64,000 nt of DNA from Aquibium sp. ELW1220. Lineage in GTDB: Bacteria; Pseudomonadota; Alphaproteobacteria; Rhizobiales; Rhizobiaceae. The stretch is taken from assembly GCF_030398385.1 (NCBI RefSeq), contig NZ_JAOAOQ010000003.1, positions 62,001-126,000 of the forward strand, in the 5' to 3' direction. Under the pieces are notes generated by a model. That model worked only from the letters and a program-made list of their open reading frames with translations. It was not told the origin of the DNA and ran no database searches. Positions within the stretch are counted from its first letter, which is position 1, and each line of letters begins with the position of its first letter. Of the stretch, positions 25,080 to 34,243 are shown piece by piece. The position numbers and the translations under genes were made by a program.

Positions 25080-25856
25080 TCAGGCGCAGACGCGGTTCCG
25101 GCCGAGCCGCTTCGCCTGATAGAGCTTGCGGTCCGCGCGGCGGAAGAACTCGTCCGCCGTCTCGCTGCGGTCCCAGACCGCGAGCCCGACGCTGGTGGTC
25201 ACGCGCAGCGTGATGTTGCCCGTCGTGACCGTCAGCTGCGAGATGGCGGTGCGGATGCGTTCGGCGAGCTTTGCCAGCATGTCCTCGTCGAGGTTCGGCG
25301 CGACCACCGCGAATTCCTCGCCGCCCAGGCGCGCCGCGACGTCGTGGTAGCGCGTGAACTCGCGCAGGCAGCTCGCCACCTGGCGCAGCACCTCGTCGCC
25401 GACGTCGTGGCCATGCGTGTCGTTGACGGCCTTGAAGTTGTCGAGGTCGAGGATCATCAGGCCCACCGGCTTGCCGATGCGCTGGAATTCGCCGAGATAT
25501 TCGCGCAGGGCGTCGTCGAAGTAGCGACGGTTGTGCATGCTGGTCAGGCCGTCGGTCAGCGCCGCGTGCTCCAACGTCACCGAGCGGGCGCTCAGCGTCT
25601 CGGTCATGGCGCGCAGCTTGCCTTCCTCGCGCACCTGGGTGCGGATCAGCGGAAAGATGAAGAACAGTCCGAAGATGATGGCGCCGGCATTGAGGATGGC
25701 GCCGCCGAACAGCATCCGGCTCGCCAGTTCGTGGGCGGCCGCATCGTCGATATGCTCGGCCGTCAGCGCCCGATAGGCGAACAGCATCAGGACGCACGTC
25801 ACGAGGATCAGCGCCATGAAGACGAAGAATGCCGTTTCCGATCGATGGAGGCGCAT
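25080..25856 (-). CDS. Membrane-anchored diguanylate cyclase (GGDEF)
   Basis: 258 residues. Two membrane helices (about 9-28 and 50-72) frame a short periplasmic loop, followed by a linker helix and a GGDEF domain. The active site reads GGEEF at about 178-182. An RxxD inhibitory site (RYHD) ends exactly five residues before it, so feedback by cyclic-di-GMP is expected. LMILDLDNFKAVNDTHGHDVG carries the metal and base contacts. The family makes cyclic-di-GMP from two GTP. The start at 25,856 is chosen because the long upstream extension to 26,018 has no domain. It follows miaA on the same strand. Confidence 0.9.
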   Translation of the reverse strand: MRLHRSETAFFVFMALILVTCVLMLFAYRALTAEHIDDAAAHELASRMLFGGAILNAGAIIFGLFFIFPLIRTQVREEGKLRAMTETLSARSVTLEHAALTDGLTSMHNRRYFDDALREYLGEFQRIGKPVGLMILDLDNFKAVNDTHGHDVGDEVLRQVASCLREFTRYHDVAARLGGEEFAVVAPNLDEDMLAKLAERIRTAISQLTVTTGNITLRVTTSVGLAVWDRSETADEFFRRADRKLYQAKRLGRNRVCA

Positions 25857-25951
25857 GTAACCCGTACCGCGATGACTTGCGAAGGATTGCACGGCTCCAA
25901 TTACGGCGGCGTTAACGGGCGCAACCTCTACGCGAAGCGTTCGAACAAGAC

Positions 25952-26929
25952 CTAAGTCTTCACGGAGGATGCCCGCGTGGCGAGCAGATCCCCCTCCATT
26001 GGTCCTATGCGCTGCCATTCGGTTCCGAGCTGATGACGAAACCAGGTGTCCTGCCGCTTGGCATATTGCCGGGTGGCGGCCTTCGCCCGTTCCAGGGCCG
26101 CCTCAAGCGTCGACGTGCCCTGCAGGTGGCCCGCGAGTTCGGGAACGCCGATCGCCTTCATGGCAGGCAGGGCCGGGTCGAGGTCGAGTGCCAGCAGCGC
26201 CCTCACCTCTTCCAGCGCGCCGGCTGCCACCATCGCGTCGAAGCGGTCGTCGATGCGCTGCCGCAGAAGCGCCCGGTCCGGAGCGATGACGAGGCAGCGC
26301 GCCGTCGCCGGATCGATCAGCGAGGGCCCGCGCCGCGCCTGCCAGTGACCGATCGGCCGGCCGGTCGCCTCCAGGACCTCGAGGGCGCGAACGATGCGCT
26401 GGCCATCGGCGGGGCCGATCCGGGCAGCGGCCGCCGCGTCGCGCGTCGTAAGCAGCGCGTGCAGGGCGGCGGCGCCTTCGGCGGCAAGCCGCACCCGCCA
26501 GGCGTCTCGGACCTCCGCAGGCACCGGCGGCATATCGGACAGGCCGCCGGTCAGGGCGCGGAAATAGAGCCCGGTGCCGCCGACGAAGACGAAGCGCCGG
26601 CCGCTGCCCGCGGCGCCGGCGATGAGTTCGGCCACCTCGCGCAGCCACTGGCCTGTGGAATGGGCGGCGGACGGCGGCACGTGGCCATAGAGATGGTGCG
26701 GCCGTTCGGCTTCCTCCGCGGCAGAGGGACGCGCCGTCAGCACGCGCAGCACGCCGTAGACCTGCATGGAATCGGCGTTGACGATCTCCGCACCCGTATC
26801 GCGTGCAATGGCGAGCGCCAGCGACGACTTGCCGCTGGCGGTCGGCCCGGCTATCAGGGTTGCGCCCTTCAACGGCGCGATGCCGTCTCGCGGAGATATT
26901 GTCTCGATGTCGCTGGTCGCCACGCTCAT
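25952..26929 (-). CDS. miaA: tRNA dimethylallyltransferase
   Basis: 325 residues. The P-loop [20 protein letters not shown] starts near residue 22. [20 protein letters not shown] and [20 protein letters not shown] follow, all hallmarks of MiaA. It adds a dimethylallyl group to A37 of tRNAs reading UNN codons. The ATG at 26,929 overlaps the serB start (26,907) on the other strand by 23 bases. No other ATG precedes the P-loop, so the overlap is probably real unless an unusual start is used. Confidence 0.95.
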   Translation of the reverse strand: MSVATSDIETISPRDGIAPLKGATLIAGPTASGKSSLALAIARDTGAEIVNADSMQVYGVLRVLTARPSAAEEAERPHHLYGHVPPSAAHSTGQWLREVAELIAGAAGSGRRFVFVGGTGLYFRALTGGLSDMPPVPAEVRDAWRVRLAAEGAAALHALLTTRDAAAAARIGPADGQRIVRALEVLEATGRPIGHWQARRGPSLIDPATARCLVIAPDRALLRQRIDDRFDAMVAAGALEEVRALLALDLDPALPAMKAIGVPELAGHLQGTSTLEAALERAKAATRQYAKRQDTWFRHQLGTEWQRIGPMEGDLLATRASSVKT

Positions 26930-27794
26930 CTCCAGCCCCGAAGCCGCCGTGCTGACGCGGGATGTCGCCGATAGCGCGACCCGCGCCCTTCGCGCAAGGG
27001 CGCCGCGCTGGCTTGCCGACGGCATCGCCTGCGACATCGACCTGCCGGAGGATGCCGATGCAACCGAGGCGGAAGCGCGCCTGCGCGAAGCGCTGGCCGG
27101 CCTGCCGCTGGACGTCGCCGTGCAGCCGGCCGAAGGGCGGCGCAAGAGAATCCTGATCGCCGACATGGACTCCACCATGATCGATCAGGAATGCATCGAC
27201 GAACTCGCCGCCGAGGTGGGTCTGAAGGATCACGTCTCGGCCATCACCCGGCGCGCGATGAACGGCGAGATCGCCTTCGAGCCGGCGCTGCGCGAGCGCG
27301 TCGCGCTCCTGAAGGGGCTGCCGCTCTCCGTGATCGACAAGGTGATCGCCGAGCGGATCACGCTGGCGTCGGGCGGGCCGCAATTGGTGGCGACGATGCG
27401 ACGACACGGCGCCTGGGCGGCGCTGGTTTCCGGCGGCTTCACGCTGTTCACCGGCCCGGTGGCGCAGCGGCTCGGCTTCGACGAGCACCAGTCGAACACG
27501 CTCGTGGCCGAGGGCGGCATCCTTGCCGGCACGGTCGCCGATCCAGTGCTCGGGCGCGAGGCGAAGGCGGAGGCGCTGACGGCGATCGCAGCCGGCCTCG
27601 GCGTGACGCCGGCCGATGCGGTGGCGGTCGGAGACGGCGCCAACGACCTCGCCATGATCGGACTGGCCGGCATGGGCGTTGCGCTGCACGCCAAGCCGAC
27701 GGTGGCGGCACAGGCCCGCTTCCGCATCGACCACGGCGACCTCACCGCCCTGCTCTACCTCCAGGGCTATTCCGCCGGCGAAATCACCGCATGA
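26907..27794 (+). CDS. serB: Phosphoserine phosphatase
   Basis: 295 residues. An N-terminal ACT-like part ([19 protein letters not shown]) precedes the HAD core: [18 protein letters not shown] with the Asp nucleophile, [18 protein letters not shown] (motif II), and [19 protein letters not shown] (motif IV). It makes serine from phosphoserine in the last step of serine synthesis. The start at 26,907 matches relatives. It is divergent from miaA with overlapping coding starts, and its stop overlaps the GNAT start as ATGA. Confidence 0.96.
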   Translation: MSLVATLISSPEAAVLTRDVADSATRALRARAPRWLADGIACDIDLPEDADATEAEARLREALAGLPLDVAVQPAEGRRKRILIADMDSTMIDQECIDELAAEVGLKDHVSAITRRAMNGEIAFEPALRERVALLKGLPLSVIDKVIAERITLASGGPQLVATMRRHGAWAALVSGGFTLFTGPVAQRLGFDEHQSNTLVAEGGILAGTVADPVLGREAKAEALTAIAAGLGVTPADAVAVGDGANDLAMIGLAGMGVALHAKPTVAAQARFRIDHGDLTALLYLQGYSAGEITA

Positions 27795-28345
27795 CGCTTC
27801 TGACCACCGAGCGCCTCATCCTGCGCAACTGGGAGGACCGCGACCGCGCGCTGTTCCACCGCATCAATTCGGACGATGCGGTGATGCAGTTCTTCGGCTT
27901 CCGTCGCAGCCGCGCCGGCTCGGACGCCATGATGGACCGCCTGACATGCGACATCGTCACGCGCGGCTACGGCTTCTGCGCCGCAGAGATTGCCGCGACG
28001 GGCGAGACGATCGGCTTCGTCGGTCTCAACCCGGCAGGCATCCCCGACATCCTGCCGGACGACGCCGTGGAGATCGGCTGGCGGCTGGCACCCGAATTCT
28101 GGGGCAAGGGCTATGCCACGGAAGCGGCCCGCGCCTGGCTCGCCTTCGCCTTCCGGACGCTCGGCCTCGACGAGGTGCTGTCCTTCGCCGTCTGGACCAA
28201 TGCCCGATCTATCGCGGTCATGACGCGGATCGGCATGAGCCGCGTCGACGACGGCGACTTCGACCATCCGCGCGTCGCGGCGCCGAGCCTCAATCCGCAC
28301 GTGCTGTACTGTATCACGCGCGACGAGTGGCGTCAGGAAGCCTGA
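27791..28345 (+). CDS. GNAT-family N-acetyltransferase (RimJ/RimL-like)
   Basis: 184 residues. [20 protein letters not shown] is the standard start of the RimJ/RimL subgroup. EIGWRLAPEFWGKGYATEAA is motif A, which binds acetyl-CoA, and DEVLSFAVWTNARSIAVMTR is motif B. Substrates in this subgroup are protein N-termini or small amines; nothing here decides. It is translationally coupled to serB. Confidence 0.9.
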   Translation: MTLLTTERLILRNWEDRDRALFHRINSDDAVMQFFGFRRSRAGSDAMMDRLTCDIVTRGYGFCAAEIAATGETIGFVGLNPAGIPDILPDDAVEIGWRLAPEFWGKGYATEAARAWLAFAFRTLGLDEVLSFAVWTNARSIAVMTRIGMSRVDDGDFDHPRVAAPSLNPHVLYCITRDEWRQEA

Positions 28346-28353
28346 AACGGAAA

Positions 28354-28373
28354 CGCCGCCCGCAAGGGCGGCG
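28354..28373. terminator. GC-rich hairpin between convergent genes
   Basis: cgccgccc (28,354-28,361) and gggcggcg (28,366-28,373) form a perfect 8-bp stem with a gcaa tetraloop. It lies in the gap between the GNAT gene and the protease stop. There is no T-run; it may act in both directions with a factor. Confidence 0.55.
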
Positions 28374-28417
28374 CCCGAAGCGCGGCAGACCGGGGCGCGG
28401 CAGACCGGAGCGACCGG

Positions 28418-29896
28418 TCAATCCATCCTGAGCGTCACGAAGCGCAGCTCGCCGGTCTTCGACGACAGCATCAGCAGCGCGTTGCGGCGGCCCTGCTCCT
28501 TCAGCGCGGCGATGCGGTCGACGACCTGCTGGGGAGACGAGACCGATTCCTGGGCGATCTCGGTGATCACCTCGCCGGCAGCGATGCCCTTCTCGGCGGC
28601 GGCCGAGTTGGGTGCGACTTCCATGATCACCACGCCGGACACGTCGGGCACGATGCCGAATCGCTCGCGCGCGGCGTCGTCGAGAGCACCGACGGTCATG
28701 CCGAGCACGGCGGCGGTGGCCACGGCCTCGCCTTCCTCGCCCTCGGCAGCCTCGTTCTCGGCCAGTTCCTCGCTATCCTCGAGGCGGCCGAGCGTGACCT
28801 TCACCACCTGTTCCTCGCCCTTGCGGACGATGACGACGTCGACTTCCTTGCCGACCGGGCTGTCGGCGACGATGCGCGGCAGGTCGCGCATTTCCTTCAC
28901 CGCCCGGCCGTCGAAGCGGATGATCACGTCGCCGGCCTGGATGATGCCGTTGTCGACGGGACCGCCCTTTATGACGCCGGCCACCAGCGCGCCTTCCGCC
29001 GTCGCCATGCCCAGGCTCTCGGCGATGTCGTCGGTGACGGGCTGGATGCGGACGCCGAGCCAGCCGCGACGCGTCTCGCCGAACTCGCGCAGTTGCGAGA
29101 TGACGCTGACGGCAAGGTCCGAGGGAATCGAGAAGCCGATGCCGATCGAGCCGCCGGAGGGCGAGATGATGGCGGTGTTGATGCCGATCACCTCGCCGTT
29201 CATGTTGAACAGCGGGCCACCGGAATTGCCGCGGTTGATCGCCGCATCGGTCTGGATGAAGTCGTCATACGGGCCGGAATTGATGTCGCGGTTGCGCGCC
29301 GAAACGATGCCCACCGTCACCGTACCGCCGAGGCCGAACGGATTGCCGATGGCCATGACCCAGTCGCCGATGCGGATGGCGCCGGAATCGCCGAAGGGCA
29401 CGGCCTTCAGCCGCTTCTTCGTCGGGTCGACTTTCAGCACGGCGATGTCGGTCTTGGTGTCGCGGCCGACGAGTTCGGCCTTCAGCTTCGAGCCGTCGGA
29501 GAAGTTCGCCTCGATCTCGTCAGCGTCGGCGATGACGTGGTTGTTGGTGATGATGATGCCCTGTTCGGCATCGATCACGAAGCCGGATCCCAGCGACTGC
29601 ACCCGGCGCGGCACGGTGCTGCCGCCGCGGTCCTTGAAGAATTCGTCGAAGAAATCCTGGAAGGGCGACCCCTCCGGAAGCTGCGGCATCGGCACCGCGT
29701 CCTGCCCAGGGGCGCCGGCGTTCTGGGAGGTCGAGATGTTGACGACGGCTTCGAGCAGACCCTCCGCGAGGTCGGCTACGGAGGCCGGACCGGTCTGCTG
29801 CGCCACGGCCGGCGCTGCCGTCTGCGCCAGCATGGCGGCCGCCGCGGCCGCGAAGGCAAGGTTGCGCACCGCCGGCAGGAACCGCTTGAGCATCAT
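28418..29896 (-). CDS. degP: Periplasmic serine protease Do (DegP/HtrA)
   Basis: 492 residues. A signal peptide (MMLKRFLPAVRNLAFAAAAA, cut near AVA|QQ at 32) is followed by the trypsin-like domain with His in TNNHVI (about 120), Asp in KTDIAVLKV (about 150) and Ser in NRGNSGGPLF (about 225). Two PDZ domains follow, one near RGWLGVRIQPVTDDIAESLG and one near GVVIMEVAPNSAAAEKGIAA. It degrades or refolds damaged envelope proteins. GGGAG lies ahead of the ATG pair at 29,893-29,896. The gene precedes the DUF2065-hflC-hflK block as in relatives. Confidence 0.93.
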   Translation of the reverse strand: MMLKRFLPAVRNLAFAAAAAAMLAQTAAPAVAQQTGPASVADLAEGLLEAVVNISTSQNAGAPGQDAVPMPQLPEGSPFQDFFDEFFKDRGGSTVPRRVQSLGSGFVIDAEQGIIITNNHVIADADEIEANFSDGSKLKAELVGRDTKTDIAVLKVDPTKKRLKAVPFGDSGAIRIGDWVMAIGNPFGLGGTVTVGIVSARNRDINSGPYDDFIQTDAAINRGNSGGPLFNMNGEVIGINTAIISPSGGSIGIGFSIPSDLAVSVISQLREFGETRRGWLGVRIQPVTDDIAESLGMATAEGALVAGVIKGGPVDNGIIQAGDVIIRFDGRAVKEMRDLPRIVADSPVGKEVDVVIVRKGEEQVVKVTLGRLEDSEELAENEAAEGEEGEAVATAAVLGMTVGALDDAARERFGIVPDVSGVVIMEVAPNSAAAEKGIAAGEVITEIAQESVSSPQQVVDRIAALKEQGRRNALLMLSSKTGELRFVTLRMD

Positions 29897-30053
29897 CGTC
29901 ACGTTCTCCCGATTGGCCTGATCGCGGCCGGACCGCGAAGGCCCCGCTGCCGCGGCAAGAAAGCGGACGCGACGGCGCCGCGCCCGCTCTTTCGTCAGCA
30001 AGAATTAGGGCCAGTTTGCGGTCGAGGATAGCGCAAAGCGGATAAAACCTGCG

Positions 30054-30239
30054 TTATCCCCGCGCCAGCCAGACGATGCCGACGCCGACGGCCACGGCGG
30101 CGATGCCGCCATAGCGCAAGGTGTTGTCGGACATGTCGAGCACGTTCGACGCGAGCTTCCGCGCGAGTGAGGGAAAGCCGCCATAGATGAGGCCCTCGAT
30201 CACGAAGACGAGACCGAGGGCATCGATGAAGTCGCGCAT
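30054..30239 (-). CDS. DUF2065 small membrane protein
   Basis: 61 residues with two hydrophobic helices (IDALGLVFVIEGLIYGGFPS and LRYGGIAAVAVGVGIVWLA). It starts one base after the hflC stop. DUF2065 genes are found beside hflC/hflK across proteobacteria. Their role is unknown, though membrane quality control is the usual guess from context. Confidence 0.85.
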   Translation of the reverse strand: MRDFIDALGLVFVIEGLIYGGFPSLARKLASNVLDMSDNTLRYGGIAAVAVGVGIVWLARG

Positions 30240-30240
30240 G

Positions 30241-31266
30241 TCAGTTCGCGACGGGGGCCGCCGGCTCGGCAGCCGGTGCGGCCGGAGCAGCGGGTTCGGC
30301 TGCCGGAGCAGCCGGGATCGGCGCGGGCAGCGGGCTGCCTGCCGCCGCCGCGGCGTCCGTCGCCGCGCCGCTGGTCGGCGCCGGCATCCGCCCGGCGTCG
30401 TTGCCGAAGAAGCGAAAGAACTCGGAGTTCGGCGACAGCACCATCGACGTGCCGGTGCCCTCCAGCGCCTCTGTGTAGGCCGCCATCGACCGGTAGAAGT
30501 CGAAGAAGTCCGGGTCCCGCTGAAATGCATCGGCGAAGATGGCGTTGCGCTGCGCTTCGCCCTCGCCTCGCAGGATCTCGGACTCGCGGCGCGCTTCGGC
30601 GATGATCTCGACCACCTCGCGGTCGGCGCGGGCCCGAATGCGGGCGGCCGCCTCGCGACCGCGTGCCCTCAGGCGCTCGGCCTCGGCAAGGCGCTCGGCC
30701 GACATGCGGTCATAGGTCTGCTGCGAGACCTCCTGCGTCAGGTCGGTGCGGCGGATGCGCACGTCCTGGATCTCCAGACCGAGCGACGTGGCGTCTGGGC
30801 GGAGCTGGTCGCGAACCTCGAGCATCATCGACGTCCGCTCTTCGGACAGAGCGGATTCGAAGCCGCGCAGACCGTAGACCCGGCGCAGGGCCGCATCGAG
30901 ACGGGTGCGCAGCCGCTGTTCGGCCAGCGTGACGGAGCCGGAGACCGTCTGCCGGAAGACGCGCGGATTCTCGATCCGGTACAGCACGAAGGCGTCGACC
31001 TCGTAGAACTTGCCGCCCGAGACCTGGACGCGGATGTCGTCGAGATCGAAGCGCATGATGCGGTCCTCGATCATCTGGACGTTGTCGGCCTCGACGAAGC
31101 CGAAGGGCAGCTTGAAGTAGATGCCCGGCTCGGACTTTACGTCGACGATCTCGCCGAAGCGCAGCACGATCGCCTGCTGGCGCTCGCTGACGACGAAGAA
31201 GGAGGAATAGGCGATGATGGCGATGACCGCCACGATGGCGGCGATGATGGGAAGCCGGTTCGACAT
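30241..31266 (-). CDS. hflC: HflC, SPFH-domain modulator of FtsH
   Basis: 341 residues. One N-terminal membrane helix (LPIIAAIVAVIAIIAYSSFF) is followed by the SPFH domain beginning SERQQAIVLRFGEIVDVKSE. A long coiled region (RARGREAAARIRARADREVV) comes next, then a Pro/Ala repeat tail near the end that is longer than usual. HflC pairs with HflK as a large periplasmic cage around the FtsH protease. Its ATG directly overlaps the hflK stop region at 31,266, so the two are coupled. Confidence 0.95.
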   Translation of the reverse strand: MSNRLPIIAAIVAVIAIIAYSSFFVVSERQQAIVLRFGEIVDVKSEPGIYFKLPFGFVEADNVQMIEDRIMRFDLDDIRVQVSGGKFYEVDAFVLYRIENPRVFRQTVSGSVTLAEQRLRTRLDAALRRVYGLRGFESALSEERTSMMLEVRDQLRPDATSLGLEIQDVRIRRTDLTQEVSQQTYDRMSAERLAEAERLRARGREAAARIRARADREVVEIIAEARRESEILRGEGEAQRNAIFADAFQRDPDFFDFYRSMAAYTEALEGTGTSMVLSPNSEFFRFFGNDAGRMPAPTSGAATDAAAAAGSPLPAPIPAAPAAEPAAPAAPAAEPAAPVAN

Positions 31267-32372
31267 CAGTTCGTCCCTCCCGTGGCGGGCGCGCGGCGCT
31301 CGAGTTCGGGAAGCGGCAGGTAGGGCACCACGCCCGGCCCGCCTGCGCCCTGCTCGATGATGACCTTGTTGGATCCCTTCAGGACCTGCTCCATCGTTTC
31401 GAGAAAGAGACGGCGCCGCGTCACGTCGGGCGCCTTGGCGTATTCGTCGTAGACGGAGACGAAGCGCTGCGCCTCACCTTCGGCTTCCTGGACGACCCGG
31501 GTCCGGTAGGCGGCTGCCTCTTCCCGCACCTGCGCGGCTTCACCGCGGGCCCGGCCGAGCTGCTGGTTGGAGTACTGGTTGGATTCCTCCACGAAGCGGT
31601 CCTCGTCCTGCTCGGCGCGCTGCACCTCGTCGAACGCGTCGGCCACCTCGCGGGGCGGCGCGGCGTCCTCGATCGAGATCGCATTGACCACGATGCCCGT
31701 GCCGTAGTCCTCCAGCGATCCCTGGATGATCTGGCGCACCTCGTCGGCGATGCCCTGGCGGTCGTCGCGGAAGATGTCCTGGGCAGGACGCCGGCCGACC
31801 ACTTCGCGCACCGCGCTCTCGGCGATCTGGCGAACGGTGTCGTCGGGGCTCGCCACGTTGAAGAGATAGGCGGCCGGATCGGCGACCTGGTAGGCGACCG
31901 AGAACTTGACGTCGACGATGTTCTGGTCACCCGACAGCATCAGGCCCGACGAGCCGCCGCCGCGCACTTCGCCGATGTTGACCAGCTTTTCGGCCGTGTT
32001 CGCCTTCTCGACCGTCTCGATCGGCCACCAGTGGAAATGCAGGCCCGGCTGGGAGAGCTCGTCCTTCGGCTTGCCGAAGCGAAGCTCGACGGCCAGTTCG
32101 TCCGGCTGCACGGTGTAGACCGACTGGAAGGCCCAGAGCGCGACGAGACCGACCGCGACGATGCCGACGATCGCCGGCGAGAACCCGCCGCCGCCTGGCA
32201 GCGCGTGCTTCAGCCGGTCCTGGCCGCGGCGGATGATGTCCTCAAGATCGGGAGGCGTGCCCTTCGGGCCGTTCGGACCGCGGGGTCCCTGCCCCCAGGG
32301 TCCGCCGCCTCCGCCGTTGCCGCCACCGCCGCCCCAAGGGCCGCCGCCACCGCTTTGATTGCTCCAGGGCAT
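31266..32372 (-). CDS. hflK: HflK, SPFH-domain modulator of FtsH
   Basis: 368 residues. The Gly-rich N-terminus (MPWSNQSGGGGPWGGGGGNG) is typical. A membrane helix follows (AIVGIVAVGLVALWAFQSVY), then the SPFH domain with TVQPDELAVELRFGKPKDEL. The coiled part (EAAQVREEAAAYRTRVVQEA) ends in VVPYLPLPEL, the conserved C-terminal stretch. It partners with HflC. The ATG at 32,372 is chosen because the earlier frame to 32,459 has no HflK-like sequence. The 162-base gap to folA shows no gene. Confidence 0.95.
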   Translation of the reverse strand: MPWSNQSGGGGPWGGGGGNGGGGGPWGQGPRGPNGPKGTPPDLEDIIRRGQDRLKHALPGGGGFSPAIVGIVAVGLVALWAFQSVYTVQPDELAVELRFGKPKDELSQPGLHFHWWPIETVEKANTAEKLVNIGEVRGGGSSGLMLSGDQNIVDVKFSVAYQVADPAAYLFNVASPDDTVRQIAESAVREVVGRRPAQDIFRDDRQGIADEVRQIIQGSLEDYGTGIVVNAISIEDAAPPREVADAFDEVQRAEQDEDRFVEESNQYSNQQLGRARGEAAQVREEAAAYRTRVVQEAEGEAQRFVSVYDEYAKAPDVTRRRLFLETMEQVLKGSNKVIIEQGAGGPGVVPYLPLPELERRAPATGGTN

Positions 32373-32534
32373 GAATGTCCTCTCATTTGGTGGGTGCCGC
32401 CCGTCGACAGAGGGCGAAACCGATGGCCGTGTTATAGGGATACGCCCCTGCCCTTTCAACGCGACACGGAGCGTGAATGGGGCGAATTGCGCTGCCTTGT
32501 CGCGGAAAAGCGCCGAAAGCCGGCAAAACCCTCT

Positions 32535-33068
32535 CTAACGGAGGGCCTGCGGCGACGTTCCCGCGCGCTCATAGACGACATGACGCGTCGGGTGGCTGTC
32601 CCGCGGGCCTGCCGGAAGTTCCTCGGTGTGGCCAGCGCGCCAGAGAGCGGGATCGATCGCGGGGAACCGCGTGTCGCCTTCAACGGACGCCAGGACGTGC
32701 GTGACGTGCAGCCGGTCGGCCCGGTCGATCGCCTGCCGGTAGATCTCGCCGCCGCCGATGATGCAGGTTTCGTCGCCCGCAGGCATGCAACGGCCGCGAA
32801 CGCGCGCGAGCGTCAGCGCATCGTCGAGCGAGCGGACGGCTTCCACCCCTTCGGCGCTCCAGCCGGCGTTGCGCGTCACCACGATGTTCAGTCGCCCCGG
32901 CAACGGCCTGCCGATGCTTTCGAAGGTCTTGCGGCCCATCACCACCGGCTTGCCCATGGTCTGCGCCTTGAATCGCTTCAGATCGGCCGAGAGCCTCCAG
33001 GGCATGTCGCCCTCGCGGCCGATGATGCCGTTCTCGGCCACCGCGACATGGATCACGACGTCCGCCAT
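32535..33068 (-). CDS. folA: Dihydrofolate reductase
   Basis: 177 residues. VAVAENGIIGREGDMPWRLS, VVMGRKTFESIGRPLPGRLN and CIIGGGEIYRQAIDRADRLH carry the catalytic acid, the NADPH loop and the folate site. It regenerates tetrahydrofolate for thymidylate synthase, whose gene lies 5 kb away. It starts 3 bases after the DUF4424 stop, so it may be read with that gene. In relatives thyA is usually much closer. Confidence 0.95.
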   Translation of the reverse strand: MADVVIHVAVAENGIIGREGDMPWRLSADLKRFKAQTMGKPVVMGRKTFESIGRPLPGRLNIVVTRNAGWSAEGVEAVRSLDDALTLARVRGRCMPAGDETCIIGGGEIYRQAIDRADRLHVTHVLASVEGDTRFPAIDPALWRAGHTEELPAGPRDSHPTRHVVYERAGTSPQALR

Positions 33069-33071
33069 GGC

Positions 33072-34091
33072 TCAGCCTCCCGAGGAAGGTTCGGCGGTGA
33101 AGGGTTCGAGGATCAGGATCTCGACGTCCTTCTCCGGGAAGTGGTCCTTCGCGCGCATTTCGAAGGTCGTCGGCCCCGTCTTCTTCACGCCATCGCCGCA
33201 GAAGGAGACGAGGTTCTTCGGGTCGCCCTTGTCGACCGTCAGGCGGAAATCGCCGATCGTGCCGCTGGCCCAGTTGCCGCCGGTCTTGAGGATGTAGGAC
33301 AGCCGCGTCTCGAAGAGGCGCGGATAGCCGTCGGGCGAGGCTTTCGCGGCCTTCAGCACCGCCTTCTCGAAGCCCTCGTCCATGCAGTAGCGGGCCTTGT
33401 AGTCGGCGTGGTTCCCTCCCTGGATGTTCCCGTCGCTGAAGAAGCTGATGCCGGCCGAGGAGCCGATACTCGGCGTATAGCGATGCGAGACGGCGACATC
33501 CCGCCCTGCCGGGAAGGTCATGCGCCACCAGTATGTCGAGGAAAGCCGCCAGAACGGCGTGACCACCCGCTTCATGCCCGATCCGTCGTCATACTCGTCG
33601 ATGATGACGATGCCGCGGTCGAGCCAGTCGTCGACGATGTCCTCCGGCAGTCCGGCCAGCGCCGCTTCCGCCGCCCCGCCATAGGGAAACAGCGGAATTC
33701 CGCGCGATTCGAGGTCCTGCGTCACGTCGATGCCGACGGCGAAGGCGCGCTGCTCCAGCGCCGGCTCGACGGCGTCGCCATCGACGGAGACCTCGAAGCC
33801 GAGGAAGTCGTCGTCGGCGTCGAAGGGGATCGACACGTTCTGGTAGGGACTGGCCTCGATTTCGGGCATCGGGAAGGCGACGATCGAGGAGACGTCCGCG
33901 TCGGAGCGATTGCGGAAGACATAGTCGACCCGTACCGCTTCTCGCGAAAGAAAGAGGTCCTCGCGGGCCATCTCGATGACGTCGCTGCGTGACAGGACGA
34001 GCCCGCCCGCGCCGAGTTCGGCGGTCGAATCATTCGCCTCCGCGGCGCTTGCCGCGGCGAGCATGAGGATGGAGGCGACGGCGCGCTTCAT
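33072..34091 (-). CDS. DUF4424-domain periplasmic protein
   Basis: 339 residues. A signal peptide (MKRAVASILMLAAASAAEA) is followed by GAGGLVLSRSDVIEMAREDL and VRVDYVFRNRSDADVSSIVA. These are the beta-sandwich opening of the DUF4424 family. Later come SSTYWWRMTFPAGRDVAVSH and YCMDEGF. The family is uncharacterised; proteins are exported and often sit near metal or surface genes. It is part of an accessory insert between thyA and folA. Confidence 0.8.
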   Translation of the reverse strand: MKRAVASILMLAAASAAEANDSTAELGAGGLVLSRSDVIEMAREDLFLSREAVRVDYVFRNRSDADVSSIVAFPMPEIEASPYQNVSIPFDADDDFLGFEVSVDGDAVEPALEQRAFAVGIDVTQDLESRGIPLFPYGGAAEAALAGLPEDIVDDWLDRGIVIIDEYDDGSGMKRVVTPFWRLSSTYWWRMTFPAGRDVAVSHRYTPSIGSSAGISFFSDGNIQGGNHADYKARYCMDEGFEKAVLKAAKASPDGYPRLFETRLSYILKTGGNWASGTIGDFRLTVDKGDPKNLVSFCGDGVKKTGPTTFEMRAKDHFPEKDVEILILEPFTAEPSSGG

Positions 34092-34243
34092 GAAGTGACC
34101 CTCGACAGGCGACGGTTGACCGGAGCCCGTGCGGCAACGGGGCTCGGCAGATGCGCGCCCTGCATAGCCGATAACGCCATGGCCGTCGATTGCAGCGGCG
34201 CCGCCGTCCGCCGCGCAGCAGGCGGACGGCCGCGCCCGCGTCG

